64,000 nucleotides of DNA from Bacteroides pyogenes. GTDB lineage: Bacteria; Bacteroidota; Bacteroidia; Bacteroidales; Bacteroidaceae. Both the position numbers and the translations under genes were made by a program. The stretch lies in the NCBI RefSeq assembly GCF_014196225.1, contig NZ_JACIDI010000004.1:173546-237545 (forward strand). Direction: 5' to 3'. Below the pieces are notes generated by a model that saw nothing but the letters and a program-made list of their open reading frames with translations, was not told the DNA's origin and did no database searches. Shown here piece after piece: positions 1-9,937 of this stretch (its first letter is position 1; every line of letters starts with the position of its first letter).

Positions 1-523
1 AGCGGTCGAACTCATCTGCCTCGATCACTGTGTAAGGGCTTTCTTGTGAAAGCAACAGGTTGGTTACGTAATTCTTTGATATTCCTCCGAGGAAAGCCGT
101 GCATCCCACATGCGACTGATGCAATAAATGCGCAGCCATGCTCGAAGTGGTGGTCTTTCCGTGTGTACCTGCCACACATAAGGCCTTGCTCGAGTGAGTA
201 ATCGTTCCCAATACCTGGGCACGCTTCTGTATCTCGAATCCGTTGCTGCGGAAATACGTCAGCTCTGCATGGTCTTCCGGAACGGCAGGTGTCAATACGA
301 CCAATGTACTTTTTTTATTCCTGCATGCCTGAGGAATCAAATCGACATTCTCTTCATAATGTATTTGTGCGCCCTCCGCGATAAGCTCTTCTGTCAGAGG
401 GGTAGCGGTCCGGTCGTATCCTGCCACCGTTTTTCCTTTGGAAAGGAAATAACGTACAAGCGCACTCATGCCGATCCCTCCCGCACCTACAAAATAAACT
501 GATTCTATGGTTTCAATATTCAT
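1..523 (-). CDS. murC: UDP-N-acetylmuramate--L-alanine ligase, N-terminal part (cut by left edge)
   Basis: MurC adds L-alanine to UDP-MurNAc, the first peptide step of cytoplasmic peptidoglycan precursor synthesis. About 174 N-terminal residues are present; the rest lies beyond the window. The protein starts MNIETIESVYFVGAGGIGMS, a Rossmann-type glycine-rich loop, and has the Mur-ligase ATP loop GTHGKTTT at about residues 119-126, both standard for MurC. The ATG at 521-523 is the natural start because the Rossmann motif follows directly. It is the last dcw gene visible and is read in the same direction as murG, 113 bases downstream of it, so it is probably in the same operon. Identification is secure; completeness cannot be judged. 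Confidence 0.95.
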   Translation of the reverse strand, partial: MNIETIESVYFVGAGGIGMSALVRYFLSKGKTVAGYDRTATPLTEELIAEGAQIHYEENVDLIPQACRNKKSTLVVLTPAVPEDHAELTYFRSNGFEIQKRAQVLGTITHSSKALCVAGTHGKTTTSSMAAHLLHQSHVGCTAFLGGISKNYVTNLLLSQESPYTVIEADEFDR

Positions 524-636
524 CAATGAATTTATTCTTTTTATAATTAAACTTTTTATTTGCTGAAGCTCGCAAGGCTTATTTCATCACGTTTTCAGAT
601 TCCATTGCTGTCGAACCGGAAGTTGTGCCTTTTGTA

Positions 637-1806
637 TCATCTGTCGCGCCGTTCTGCCAGTTTCAGTACTTCCTGTGCAATGATTCGTGCAGAATCGGGT
701 AGCGCCAACCGGGCAATGTTTTCGCTCAGCTCTTTCAGTTTCCGCTCGTTGTTCACTGCGATCACTGCCGTTTCTATCAGCTTCTGTTCGGCATCGCTGT
801 CTTTTACGTAGATGGCAGCTTCTTTATTCACCAGTGCCAATGCGTTTTGTGTCTGGTGATCTTCGGCTACATTGGGTGAAGGAACCAGAATTACGGGTTT
901 GTGCAGCAGGCAGAACTCTGAAATAGATCCGGCGCCTGCGCGGGAGATAACCAAGTCGGCCGCAGCGTATGCTGCTGCCATGTCCTTGATGAAGTCCGTT
1001 ATATGAAGGTTAGCTATTTCTCCGGCTTCTTGCACCGTTTTCATCACTTGCGGATAATAATATTTTCCGGTTTGCCATATAAACTGAACCTCTTTGTTTG
1101 CCCGAATCTTCTCCAATCCGGCGGTTAAAGTCCGGTTGAACGTTCCCGCTCCCAGACTGCCTCCTACAATCAATATGGTCTTTTTCCCCGGTGTCAATCC
1201 GAAAGAGCGCAACGCGTCTTCTTTCAGCGGCATGTCTTTTGTCAGGTTTTGCCGCACAGGATTCCCGGTCATGATGATTTTATCCGCAGGGAAAAACTTT
1301 TCCATCCCCTCATAGGCTACACATATCTTTTTAGCTTTCTGTGCCAGCAACTTATTGGTTACTCCGGCGTAAGAGTTTTGCTCCTGAATGAGTGTGGGCA
1401 CTCCCATCATTCCGGCCGTTTTCAATGTCGGACCGCTGGCGTATCCTCCTACTCCTACCGCTACTTGCGGGCGAAAGTTCTTAATAATTTTCCGTGCCCT
1501 CCACTGGCTACGTACCAATTTGAACAGTACGCCCACATTTTTCCATAGATGTTTCCGGTCGAAGCCGGCAACCGGCAGCCCGATGATTTCGTATCCGGCA
1601 TCCGGAACCCGCTGCATTTCCATGCGTCCTTCGGCTCCTACAAAAAGGATTTTGGCATTCGGACGCAACTCCATGATGGCGTTCGCGATGGATATCGCCG
1701 GAAAGATATGTCCTCCTGTGCCGCCACCACTGATAATGATCCGGAGATCGGCTCCGTCATTACTTAATGGCGAAGCCGGGTTATGATTGTTTTCGCACTT
1801 GTTCAT
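637..1806 (-). CDS. murG: UDP-GlcNAc:lipid I N-acetylglucosaminyltransferase MurG
   Basis: MurG converts lipid I to lipid II on the inner face of the membrane. The GT28 hallmark GGGTGGHIFPA follows a short hydrophilic N-terminal extension of about 25 residues. A second glycine-rich stretch (LIVGGSLGAGTFN) begins the C-terminal nucleotide-sugar half, and SRAGAGSISEF matches the conserved donor-binding segment. Length is about 389 residues, slightly above the usual 355-375 because of the extension. Two in-frame ATGs lie two codons apart; I chose the second (MNKCENN), but this is uncertain. It sits 36-42 bases downstream of ftsW in the dcw operon. Confidence 0.95.
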   Translation of the reverse strand: MNKCENNHNPASPLSNDGADLRIIISGGGTGGHIFPAISIANAIMELRPNAKILFVGAEGRMEMQRVPDAGYEIIGLPVAGFDRKHLWKNVGVLFKLVRSQWRARKIIKNFRPQVAVGVGGYASGPTLKTAGMMGVPTLIQEQNSYAGVTNKLLAQKAKKICVAYEGMEKFFPADKIIMTGNPVRQNLTKDMPLKEDALRSFGLTPGKKTILIVGGSLGAGTFNRTLTAGLEKIRANKEVQFIWQTGKYYYPQVMKTVQEAGEIANLHITDFIKDMAAAYAAADLVISRAGAGSISEFCLLHKPVILVPSPNVAEDHQTQNALALVNKEAAIYVKDSDAEQKLIETAVIAVNNERKLKELSENIARLALPDSARIIAQEVLKLAERRDR

Positions 1807-1848
1807 ACACACTATATATTATATAGGTTTATTTTTAGTTTAGGCACT

Positions 1849-3144
1849 TTATTCAAACTTCGAATCGTTATTCAGCATTTCCGAAGTAGGTTCCACAGCG
1901 GTTTGCGCTTGCGATTCTGCCGTACCGGCTTCTATCTGCATCTGTATCTGGGCGTCGTGCGCCTTCTGTTCTTCCAATCGGGCTGTATACCGGCTTATAC
2001 TCAGAATCATTCCGATATATGCGCAATTGATTAATGTACTTGTCCCACCTTTACTTATTAAAGGCAGGGGTTGTCCGGTTACCGGGAACAAGCCGACGGC
2101 AACCATCATGTTCAATATGGCTTGCGATACCAGTAATAAGGCAATTCCCATGACCAGAAAAGCAGGGAACGTACGGTCGCACTTTTGGGCGATTCGCCCG
2201 GCGCGTATCAATAACCACAGATAGAGGAAAACGACAAATATCCCTCCGATCAACCCCATCTCTTCAATTACAATGGCGAATATGAAGTCGGAGAAAGCCT
2301 GACTCAGGAAATCGCGTTGTATAGAGTTGCCCGGCCCTTTGCCTACTACATTGCTGGTGGCAATGGCAATGCGGGCATGCGCAATTTGCCCGTCCTTGTC
2401 GATATCGAATCTGGCTGCGGGAACTTCTTCTTTGTCGAAGAAGCCTTTGATACGGTTCTGCCATGTTTCCAACCGGTGAAGACCGGGAGTGTTGTGCAAT
2501 GTTTTCGCGGGAATGGCTACTACGGTCCCTACGCCGATGGCTCCTATCAATACGATTCCCCCTACCAGTAATAAGAGTTTTTTGGCAGCCACTCTTCCGA
2601 TAAACATCATGATGAACACTACGCCGAATAGTAACATTGCGGTGGAGAGATTTTCAGGCGCAATCAGCAGAAGAGCGATTCCGGTGATGATCATAATGTA
2701 CTTGAATGCTTTGGGGTTGGCCCCTTCGTCATCCTGCCGCTTTGAAAGGATGAAGGAAACGGCTATGATAATAGCCATCTTTGCCAGCTCCGACGGTTGA
2801 AACTGCACTCCCATAAATGTCATCCAGCGGGCGGCTCCGTTCACACGGTCACCCGTAACAATACCCATTATGGTAACGAAAGCCAATAGAAGTAATGAGA
2901 TCGGATATAAGAACACAGGAAATACCTGAAACCATTTGTATGGAATATTGTGCATCAGCACCACCAACACGGCGCCTACCATCAGAATTACGGAATGCTG
3001 TGTGATTGGGCCCCAATGGTCGCCGCTTTTGTAAGTCAGTGTAGACGCGGCAGAAAACACCTCGACAATGGAAATCAGACAGAGACAGAGGAAAATGATC
3101 CAAATCACTTTGTCTCCTTTGAATATGTTTTTTAATAGATCCAC
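1849..3144 (-). CDS. ftsW: SEDS-family lipid II polymerase FtsW
   Basis: An integral membrane protein of 431 residues with about ten hydrophobic segments, of the SEDS family. FtsW polymerises septal glycan from lipid II together with a class B PBP. Visible family motifs are QPSELAKMAIIIAVS in the first half, the long periplasmic loop with GNSIQRDFLSQAFSDFIF, and GQPLPLISKGGTSTLIN near the C-terminus (the family's PLPFISYGG-type motif). A hydrophilic tail of about 45 residues follows the last membrane segment. It lies between murD and murG, which favours FtsW over RodA. The likely partner is the ftsI product encoded in the same cluster. Confidence 0.95.
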   Translation of the reverse strand: MDLLKNIFKGDKVIWIIFLCLCLISIVEVFSAASTLTYKSGDHWGPITQHSVILMVGAVLVVLMHNIPYKWFQVFPVFLYPISLLLLAFVTIMGIVTGDRVNGAARWMTFMGVQFQPSELAKMAIIIAVSFILSKRQDDEGANPKAFKYIMIITGIALLLIAPENLSTAMLLFGVVFIMMFIGRVAAKKLLLLVGGIVLIGAIGVGTVVAIPAKTLHNTPGLHRLETWQNRIKGFFDKEEVPAARFDIDKDGQIAHARIAIATSNVVGKGPGNSIQRDFLSQAFSDFIFAIVIEEMGLIGGIFVVFLYLWLLIRAGRIAQKCDRTFPAFLVMGIALLLVSQAILNMMVAVGLFPVTGQPLPLISKGGTSTLINCAYIGMILSISRYTARLEEQKAHDAQIQMQIEAGTAESQAQTAVEPTSEMLNNDSKFE

Positions 3145-3169
3145 GTTTTTACTGATTTAATGGTTGTTA

Positions 3170-4537
3170 TTAAAGTTCTCTTACGTATTTCTTGAACTGG
3201 TCTCCACGATCTTCGTAGCTATCGAACAGATCGAATGAAGCGCAGCAAGGGCTCAATAGAACGGTCTCTCCTTTTTTAGCGAGCTTGTAGGCCGCCTCTA
3301 CCGCATCCTTCATTCCGGTTTGTATGTCGGCTACCGGAAGTCCGAGGCGGTCGAAGAATTCGTGCAGTTTTTCGTTATGGAGTCCCAGATATACCAGTGC
3401 GGAGCATTTTTCCCGCACCATATCTTCGATCTCGGAATAATCGTTCCCCTTATCCTTTCCGCCGATGATCAGGACTACCTTGGTCGTCATGCTTTGAAGA
3501 GCGTACCAACAGGAATTTACGTTGGTTGCTTTCGAGTCGTTTATAAAATCGATGCCGCGTACGCGGGCGACTTTCTCCAACCGATGTTCTACACCTTTAA
3601 AATCGGAAAGCGCCTTACGTATATTCTCTTTCGTAATACCTGCCAGATTAGCCGAAATACCGGCGGCCAAAGAGTTGTATAGATTGTGTTGCCCCGTAAG
3701 TGCCAGCTCTTCCTGCTCCATGTTGAATGCAATAGGCTCGGTTATTTTCACTTCATTGTCTTCCACATAGGCGATGGCTCCTTCCTCTTTGACTGCGGCA
3801 AATGGATAAAGATGGGCTTGCAATCCGTGTTTGGCCAACTCTTGCTTGATGATCGGGTCGTCGTTCCAGAATATAAAGGCATCATCGGAGGTCTGGTTTT
3901 GGGTGATGCGGAATTTGGCGTCAATGTAGTTCTGCATGCAGTGATCATACCGGTCCAGATGATCGGGGGTGATATTCATCAGTACGGCTATGTTGGCGCG
4001 GAAATTATACATATTGTCCAACTGAAACGAACTCAATTCGATAATGTAGTAGTCATGTTCTTCTTCGGCTACTTGCAGAGCCAGGCTCTTGCCGATGTTT
4101 CCTGCGAGACCGACATTGAGCCCTGCACTCTTGAAAATATGATAGATCAATGAAGTTGTCGTTGTTTTCCCGTTTGACCCGGTAATGCAAATCATTTTCG
4201 CGTCCGTATAGCGCCCGGCGAACTCAATTTCGGAAATAACGGGGATGCCCTGAGACTTCAGTTTACGAATTAAAGGAGCGTCGTTTGGAATTCCGGGACT
4301 CTTAATCACCTCATCAGCATTTAGAATCAATTCTTCGGAATGATGCCTCTCTTCCCAAGCAATCCCGTGGTTGTCCAGTAACTCTTTGTATCTGGCTTTG
4401 ATGGACGATGTGTCTGAAACAAAAGTATCGAACCCTTTCGTTTGGGCAAGTACGGCTGCACCGGCGCCGCTTTCACCCGCTCCTAAGACGACTATCCGCT
4501 GTTTCTTTGCTTCCTTTTCTGTATTTCCTGTATTCAT
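3170..4537 (-). CDS. murD: UDP-N-acetylmuramoylalanine--D-glutamate ligase
   Basis: MurD adds D-glutamate to UDP-MurNAc-L-Ala. The 455-residue protein has an N-terminal nucleotide-binding loop (VVLGAGESGAGAAV), the ATP loop GSNGKTTTTSLIYH in the central domain, the carbamylated-lysine region, and a C-terminal ligand domain with NDSKATN and LLSPCCASFDLF, the MurD counterpart of LSPACASFD. The first ATG gives a short polar leader of about a dozen residues before the Rossmann motif. It is 25 bases downstream of mraY and 25 bases upstream of ftsW, a tightly packed operon. Confidence 0.96.
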   Translation of the reverse strand: MNTGNTEKEAKKQRIVVLGAGESGAGAAVLAQTKGFDTFVSDTSSIKARYKELLDNHGIAWEERHHSEELILNADEVIKSPGIPNDAPLIRKLKSQGIPVISEIEFAGRYTDAKMICITGSNGKTTTTSLIYHIFKSAGLNVGLAGNIGKSLALQVAEEEHDYYIIELSSFQLDNMYNFRANIAVLMNITPDHLDRYDHCMQNYIDAKFRITQNQTSDDAFIFWNDDPIIKQELAKHGLQAHLYPFAAVKEEGAIAYVEDNEVKITEPIAFNMEQEELALTGQHNLYNSLAAGISANLAGITKENIRKALSDFKGVEHRLEKVARVRGIDFINDSKATNVNSCWYALQSMTTKVVLIIGGKDKGNDYSEIEDMVREKCSALVYLGLHNEKLHEFFDRLGLPVADIQTGMKDAVEAAYKLAKKGETVLLSPCCASFDLFDSYEDRGDQFKKYVREL

Positions 4538-4562
4538 CTGAAAGCTTTCTTATATGATTCTT

Positions 4563-5831
4563 TTATCTAATCTTCAATGTAATAATGGTTATGGCTGCCA
4601 GCACGATGGTTGCGATCCAGAAACGTACGGTAATCTTCGATTCGTGGAATAGCTTGTTCGGTCCGGTGAATTTGACGGAGCATCCTGATTCCACCAGATC
4701 CATCGATGTCCGGAAGTGGTCGTGGATGGGCGTCCGTTTAAACAATCGTTGTTTTACTCCTTTCCGTTTGCCTGCTTTGTAATAGTATCGTTGCAGGATG
4801 ACTGAAAGATTCTCCGCCAGAAACACTCCGCATAAAATGGGGATGAGCAGTTCTTTATGGATGATGATGGCGAATACGGCGATGATCCCTCCGATGGTCA
4901 GACTACCGGTATCTCCCATGAAAACCTGTGCCGGATAAGCATTGTACCACAAGAAACCTATCAAAGCTCCGATAAAGGCACAGATGTAGATAACCAGCTC
5001 CTCTGTGCCCGGAATATACATGATATTGAGGTAACTGGCAAACTCGATGTGTGAAGACACGTATGCCAGTATTCCCAGCGTAGCCCCTATGATTGCCGAG
5101 TTTCCGGCAGCCATTCCGTCCATACCGTCGTTCAGATTGGCGCCGTTCGAAACTGCGGTTACGACAAATATGGTGATGATGACAAACAATACCCATCCTG
5201 CAGTTTGCGCGTGATCGCCCATGAAAGCAACCAGGTCTGCATAGTCGAGGTTGTTGTTTTTGAAGAAAGGAATGGTGGTTTTTGTCGATTTTAAATCATT
5301 GGTTCCATGTATCACCTCCATTTCTTGCCCGGGATGATGGACTTCTATATTTTCACGGATAACCACATCGGGACTTAGGTACAGAGTAAGCCCTACGATG
5401 AGTCCCAACCCTACTTGACCGATGACCTTGAACTTACCATGCAGCCCTTCTTTGTCTTTTTTGAATATTTTGATATAATCGTCAGCAAATCCGAGTGATC
5501 CCAGCCATACGGTCGTAATGAGCATCAGCAGCATATACACATTGTGCAACTTCCCCAACAAGAGGCAGGGGATAAGAATGGCTACAATGATGATGACACC
5601 CCCCATGCTCGGTACCCCCACCTTGTTGATTCCGAACGGGTCGATGGCAGCATCTCTTTGTGTTTCCGTAATCTGCTTTTTTTTTAGCAGATCGATAAAC
5701 TTATCGCCCCAGATACTTGAAATAAGCAAAGCGAGGATGACCGCCATCAGCGCGCGGAACGAGGTGTAGCCGAACATTCCTGCGCCGGGAAAATTGAGCT
5801 TGTGTAGCCAGTCGAATAGGTAATATAACAT
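4563..5831 (-). CDS. mraY: Phospho-N-acetylmuramoyl-pentapeptide transferase MraY
   Basis: MraY transfers phospho-MurNAc-pentapeptide from UDP to undecaprenyl phosphate to make lipid I. The 422-residue membrane protein carries the aspartate motif FADDYIKIFKK, NLNDGMDGMAAGN, FMGDTGSLTIGG and the C-terminal RTPIHDHF motif. It is about 60 residues longer than the usual 360. The extra part is a polar insertion at roughly residues 170-225, between the FADDYIK and NLNDGMDG motifs. All catalytic motifs are present, so the insertion is not a sign of decay. It lies between murE and murD. Confidence 0.96.
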   Translation of the reverse strand: MLYYLFDWLHKLNFPGAGMFGYTSFRALMAVILALLISSIWGDKFIDLLKKKQITETQRDAAIDPFGINKVGVPSMGGVIIIVAILIPCLLLGKLHNVYMLLMLITTVWLGSLGFADDYIKIFKKDKEGLHGKFKVIGQVGLGLIVGLTLYLSPDVVIRENIEVHHPGQEMEVIHGTNDLKSTKTTIPFFKNNNLDYADLVAFMGDHAQTAGWVLFVIITIFVVTAVSNGANLNDGMDGMAAGNSAIIGATLGILAYVSSHIEFASYLNIMYIPGTEELVIYICAFIGALIGFLWYNAYPAQVFMGDTGSLTIGGIIAVFAIIIHKELLIPILCGVFLAENLSVILQRYYYKAGKRKGVKQRLFKRTPIHDHFRTSMDLVESGCSVKFTGPNKLFHESKITVRFWIATIVLAAITIITLKIR

Positions 5832-5866
5832 TTTGTTGCGTAATTATTAGTAGTTAATGCTGTTCA

Positions 5867-7318
5867 TTAACCGTTGAAACAGCTGATTAATATCTCTTTA
5901 TCGTCGAAGTGATGTTTCACCCCTTTTATTTCCTGATAGTTCTCATGCCCTTTTCCGGCTACGAGTACCACATCTCCTTTCTCTACCAGCATGCAGGCGG
6001 TACGGATAGCTTCTTTCCGGTCGACGATGCTGATTGTCTTTTTCCTGTCTTCGGTATCCAGTCCGGCAAGCATGTCGTTTATAATCTCTTGCGGATCTTC
6101 GAAACGCGGATTGTCGGATGTGATGATTACGCGATCGCTGTTTCTCACCGCCTCTTTTGCCATGATAGGGCGTTTCCCCTTATCGCGGTTGCCTCCCGCT
6201 CCGATTACTGTGATAACTTTTCCTTTCCCTTCAAGCACTCCGTGAATGGCGTTGAGCACATTTGCAAGAGCGTCCGGTGTATGCGCATAGTCCACGATGG
6301 CAGTGAACCCCTGCGGAGAGCGTATGGCCTCGAAACGTCCGGAAACCGGATGCAACGTGCTGAGAGCAACGAGCACTTCTTCTTCTTTTTTACCCAAGAG
6401 AACCGCAGCGCCGAATACGGCCAGCAGGTTGGACGCATTGAATTTACCGATAAACCGGACTGCTATTTCCTTGTTGTTGAAGTCGAGTAGCATTCCTTCG
6501 AAATGCGATTCCAATACTCTTCCTTTGAAGTCGCTGAGGCTTCTCAGTGAATAGGTGTATACTTTCGAACGCGTGTTTTGCGTCATCACCAATCCGTTCC
6601 TGTCGTCGAGATTGACGAGGCTGAACGCATCTTTCGGCATGTCGTCGAAGAACTTCTTCTTGGCTTTCAGATAGTTCTCCACTGTTTTGTGATAGTCGAG
6701 GTGGTCGCGGGTCAGGTTGGTGAAGATTCCTCCCGCAAATTTAAGTCCGCTGATGCGCTTTTGCGCGATGGCGTGCGAGCTCACTTCCATAAACACGTAC
6801 TTGCACCCCTCGTCTGCCATTCGTCCCAGCAGGCGGTTCAAGGTAATGGGATCGGGGGTGGTATGCTCGGTTGGAATTGCCTCGTCGTCGATATAATTGC
6901 AAACCGTAGAAAGCAAGCCGACCTTATATCCGAAGTAACGAAACGTATTATATAATAAGGTGGCGATTGTTGTCTTTCCGTTGGTTCCGGTCACGCCTAC
7001 CAGTTCTATTTTCGAGGTAGGGTCGCCATAGAAGCATGTAGCCAGCTTGCCTGTAGCGTCTTCACTGTTTTTCACCTGAACATAGGTAACCCCTTCTTTA
7101 CGGCTTTCCGGAATCTCTTCGCAGAGAATGGCAACCGCTCCTTTTGCAATGGCTGCCGCAATATAGGCATGCCCGTCGGTTTGTGTTCCGCGCATCGCCA
7201 TGAACAGATGCCCGTCTTCTACCCGGCGGGAGTCGATATTGATTCCGGTGATTTCTATATTCGGATCTCCGGCTATTTGTACCGGTTGTATGGCTTTCAG
7301 TAATTCTTTTAATATCAT
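5867..7318 (-). CDS. murE: UDP-MurNAc-tripeptide synthetase MurE (meso-diaminopimelate type)
   Basis: MurE adds the third residue of the stem peptide. The ATP loop is [15 protein letters not shown], and the C-terminal domain has [12 protein letters not shown] is the signature of enzymes selecting meso-diaminopimelate rather than lysine. KGHENYQ follows near the end. A longer frame opens 16 codons upstream at 7366, but those residues do not resemble the family; the ATG at 7316-7318 ([11 protein letters not shown]) has GGAAAG just before it and gives a normal 483-residue protein. It is followed by mraY after 35 bases. Confidence 0.95.
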   Translation of the reverse strand: MILKELLKAIQPVQIAGDPNIEITGINIDSRRVEDGHLFMAMRGTQTDGHAYIAAAIAKGAVAILCEEIPESRKEGVTYVQVKNSEDATGKLATCFYGDPTSKIELVGVTGTNGKTTIATLLYNTFRYFGYKVGLLSTVCNYIDDEAIPTEHTTPDPITLNRLLGRMADEGCKYVFMEVSSHAIAQKRISGLKFAGGIFTNLTRDHLDYHKTVENYLKAKKKFFDDMPKDAFSLVNLDDRNGLVMTQNTRSKVYTYSLRSLSDFKGRVLESHFEGMLLDFNNKEIAVRFIGKFNASNLLAVFGAAVLLGKKEEEVLVALSTLHPVSGRFEAIRSPQGFTAIVDYAHTPDALANVLNAIHGVLEGKGKVITVIGAGGNRDKGKRPIMAKEAVRNSDRVIITSDNPRFEDPQEIINDMLAGLDTEDRKKTISIVDRKEAIRTACMLVEKGDVVLVAGKGHENYQEIKGVKHHFDDKEILISCFNG

Positions 7319-7402
7319 CTTTCCGATTTTATTTATATTTGGCGATATCCGGTTGACCTGCCGCATTGCTTATTGTTCGGATGTATCAACCGGACTCTTT
7401 TT

Positions 7403-9553
7403 TTAATTCAATGTAAGCGTGATGGTTTGTCCCTTCACTGCTGTCGTTCCGTTGGCTATCGACTGGTTTTTTACCTTGCCTACTCCCACAAGGCGGACTT
7501 TCAACCCTTTGCTTTCCAAAAGGTAAACCGCATCTTTGGCTCCCATGCCGATGACACTCGGCACAAACTTTTGCATCATGCTACGGCTTTCGAGTACTAC
7601 TGCCTGCGGAGCGGCATGCGCGCTTCCCCATATCTTCTTGCCCGATTCGTCGATTTTTCCCTGCGTTTTTATTTTCAACTCTTCGAGCACCCTGCGGGTT
7701 TCTTTCATTTCGCCGACTTTCACATCAGGGATAACCACAGCGTTTGTATCGATGGCATACGCGAGCGGGAGCCTTAAATCTTTGGCATACACTCTTTCTG
7801 CTATTTTGCTGAACACGCTTCCTGCCATCAGCCCGCCCGAAGCCGGCAACCCGGGTTTCTGTATGGAGACAATCATACTGTATTTGGGAGCTTCCGAAGG
7901 GAAATATCCGCAGAAGCTGACCAGATAGTTGGTTCTTCCTGTTTTATATCCGGCTGCACCTTGTGATATTTGCGCTGTTCCCGTTTTGCCGGAGACGTGG
8001 AACTGTTTGCTCCCCGCAGGCTTGGCGAGGCCTTCGCTCACCACTTTCTGCAGAATCTCCCGGATTTGCGTCAATGTCTTGTCCGAGCATATCTTGGGAT
8101 TGATTACTTCTGTTTTGAATTCTTTGATTACTTCGCCGTCTTTTATGGCAGCCTTAACGAATTTCGGACGGACAGCCACACCGTTGTTGGCTATCGCATT
8201 GTAGAAAGTCAGAATGTTTATCGGCGGGATTTGTGTTTCATAACCGATACTCATCCACGGAAGCGTAGTTTTTGCAAAGTAACGCTCTTTCGGTCCCCGG
8301 ATATTGGGTTTGCCTTCTCCGGCAATCTGCAAGTGAAGTGGTCGGTCGATGCTCATGCGTTTCAGCCCGTCTACAAACTTTTGCGGATCGCTGCTGTAGA
8401 AGCTGTTGATGATTGTAGAAATACCTACATTGGAAGAAACGCCGAGAATCTCTGTAACCGTCAGCTTGCCGTAACCTCCCCGATGCCAGTTGTGGTCTTT
8501 CATCACACGCCCGTGCATCGGCTTTTGCCCGTTGCCGGTATCCACGATATAGTCCGGAGTGATTTTCCCGTCTTCCAGCGCTACCATGATGGAAGCGGTT
8601 TTGAATGTAGAACCCGGTTCGAGCATGTCGCTGATGGCATTGTTGCGCATCTCGTAATATGCTCCGTCGTTCGCCTTCATCATATTGACAATCGCTTTCA
8701 CCTCGCCGGTTGCCACTTCCATCAGCACCACCACGCCCACACTGGCATTCAGTTCTTTCAGCTTGTCTACCAAAGCCTTTTCGCAGATGTCCTGCATGCC
8801 CACGTCCAGTGTTGTAATCAGGTCGCAACCGTCTACGGGCGCTTTGTCTACGATATTCAGGTACTTGTTCATCACTTTCTGGCGGTGTGTCAGTCCGTCG
8901 CGCCCTTTCAGAAGAGTGTCAAAAGCAAGTTCGATTCCGTTTTTCGCTCCTTTGGCCGTGTCGGCATACACATCGCCCAGAGTACGCGATCCCAATGAAC
9001 CGAAAGGTTTCTTGCGTTGGTTGAAAGCCAACCCTTTGAATCCCCCTTTGTATGGGTTCAAGCAAAAGACAGGCAAGCGCTTTACTTCTTTGTATTGTAT
9101 GTAAGAAATGCGTTTGGGGTAAATCAGGTAGTTGCGGCTTTTCGCCTGCCGTCCTTTTTTAAGATGCGCTTTGAAATGCGCCACGCTTTGGTCGGGGAAG
9201 ATTTTGTGAAGCCCGATGCAGATTGAATCGAGATTGGCTTTGAGGACAGAGTCCCGGCGCGCCTGATCTTTTTTTCTCTTCTTTTCGTCTCTCTCGCCCG
9301 ACATGAAGTCGATATAGATCTTGTATTCCGGTAGCGAACTTGCCATAAGCTTGCCGTCGGACGAAATGATATTCCCCCGGTTCGGCTTCACCGTCACGTT
9401 CTCTTTCACGAAGCGGTCTGCTACTTCCTGCCAGTACTGTCTTTCGGCAAACATGGTGAAAGACGCCTTGACAACAATGGCTATGCCGACCGCCGCCATC
9501 ACGACGATGACGAAGAAGTAACGGGTCATTATATTTCTTTTGTTTACAGCCAC
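7403..9553 (-). CDS. ftsI: Class B penicillin-binding protein (FtsI/PBP3 type) with a C-terminal PASTA domain
   Basis: This is the septal peptidoglycan transpeptidase. The 716-residue protein has a short cytoplasmic leader, one membrane anchor at about residues 10-31, a dimerisation/pedestal region beginning VKPNRGNIISSDG, and a transpeptidase domain with all three catalytic motifs: STFK (nucleophile Ser315), SSN at 373-375 and KTG at 523-525. The last 60 or so residues (VPSVIGMGAKDAVYLLESKG) form a single PASTA domain, usual in Bacteroidetes FtsI and absent from the E. coli protein. It lies between ftsL and murE. Confidence 0.95.
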   Translation of the reverse strand: MAVNKRNIMTRYFFVIVVMAAVGIAIVVKASFTMFAERQYWQEVADRFVKENVTVKPNRGNIISSDGKLMASSLPEYKIYIDFMSGERDEKKRKKDQARRDSVLKANLDSICIGLHKIFPDQSVAHFKAHLKKGRQAKSRNYLIYPKRISYIQYKEVKRLPVFCLNPYKGGFKGLAFNQRKKPFGSLGSRTLGDVYADTAKGAKNGIELAFDTLLKGRDGLTHRQKVMNKYLNIVDKAPVDGCDLITTLDVGMQDICEKALVDKLKELNASVGVVVLMEVATGEVKAIVNMMKANDGAYYEMRNNAISDMLEPGSTFKTASIMVALEDGKITPDYIVDTGNGQKPMHGRVMKDHNWHRGGYGKLTVTEILGVSSNVGISTIINSFYSSDPQKFVDGLKRMSIDRPLHLQIAGEGKPNIRGPKERYFAKTTLPWMSIGYETQIPPINILTFYNAIANNGVAVRPKFVKAAIKDGEVIKEFKTEVINPKICSDKTLTQIREILQKVVSEGLAKPAGSKQFHVSGKTGTAQISQGAAGYKTGRTNYLVSFCGYFPSEAPKYSMIVSIQKPGLPASGGLMAGSVFSKIAERVYAKDLRLPLAYAIDTNAVVIPDVKVGEMKETRRVLEELKIKTQGKIDESGKKIWGSAHAAPQAVVLESRSMMQKFVPSVIGMGAKDAVYLLESKGLKVRLVGVGKVKNQSIANGTTAVKGQTITLTLN

Positions 9554-9598
9554 GGTTTTTTCTTTTTTCTTTGTTTCTACAAATCGCCCGCGCGCAGC

Positions 9599-9928
9599 TT
9601 ACTTGATGAGGTAAGGAGGATGGGTGGACGTTTGCAAATCACTTTCTTTGCTCGATATATACTCTTCGATGCGCGATTGGCGGCTTTTTTCCATCAGCTC
9701 CGAATTTCGTGTCAGCGCATCGTATTTAATGTCTGTCAGCTCTTTTTTCAGCCGGTCTATCTCGATCTGCTGCTGCTGGCTGGCATAGCGGTTGTGGATG
9801 TAGAAAATGACAAAAGCCATCACGAGTACCAGCAGTCTGGTCTGCCGGCGGAAAAAGTCCGCAGCCAGAATGTCTCCTCCTAAGATGCTTTTTAGCGAAG
9901 TGCGCTTGTTTTTCTTCTCTTCTTCCAT
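9599..9928 (-). CDS. ftsL: FtsL-like division protein
   Basis: A 109-residue bitopic membrane protein. A basic N-terminal region of about 30 residues is followed by one membrane segment (LLVLVMAFVIFYIHNRYA) and then a glutamine-, lysine- and glutamate-rich coiled coil (QQQIEIDRLKKELTDIKYDA). This topology, size and position between rsmH and ftsI match FtsL, which recruits FtsW/FtsI within the FtsQLB complex. Sequence alone is weakly diagnostic for FtsL, so the call rests mainly on topology and gene order. It starts nine bases after the rsmH stop codon. Confidence 0.85.
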   Translation of the reverse strand: MEEEKKNKRTSLKSILGGDILAADFFRRQTRLLVLVMAFVIFYIHNRYASQQQQIEIDRLKKELTDIKYDALTRNSELMEKSRQSRIEEYISSKESDLQTSTHPPYLIK

Positions 9929-9937
9929 AGCGGTCGG

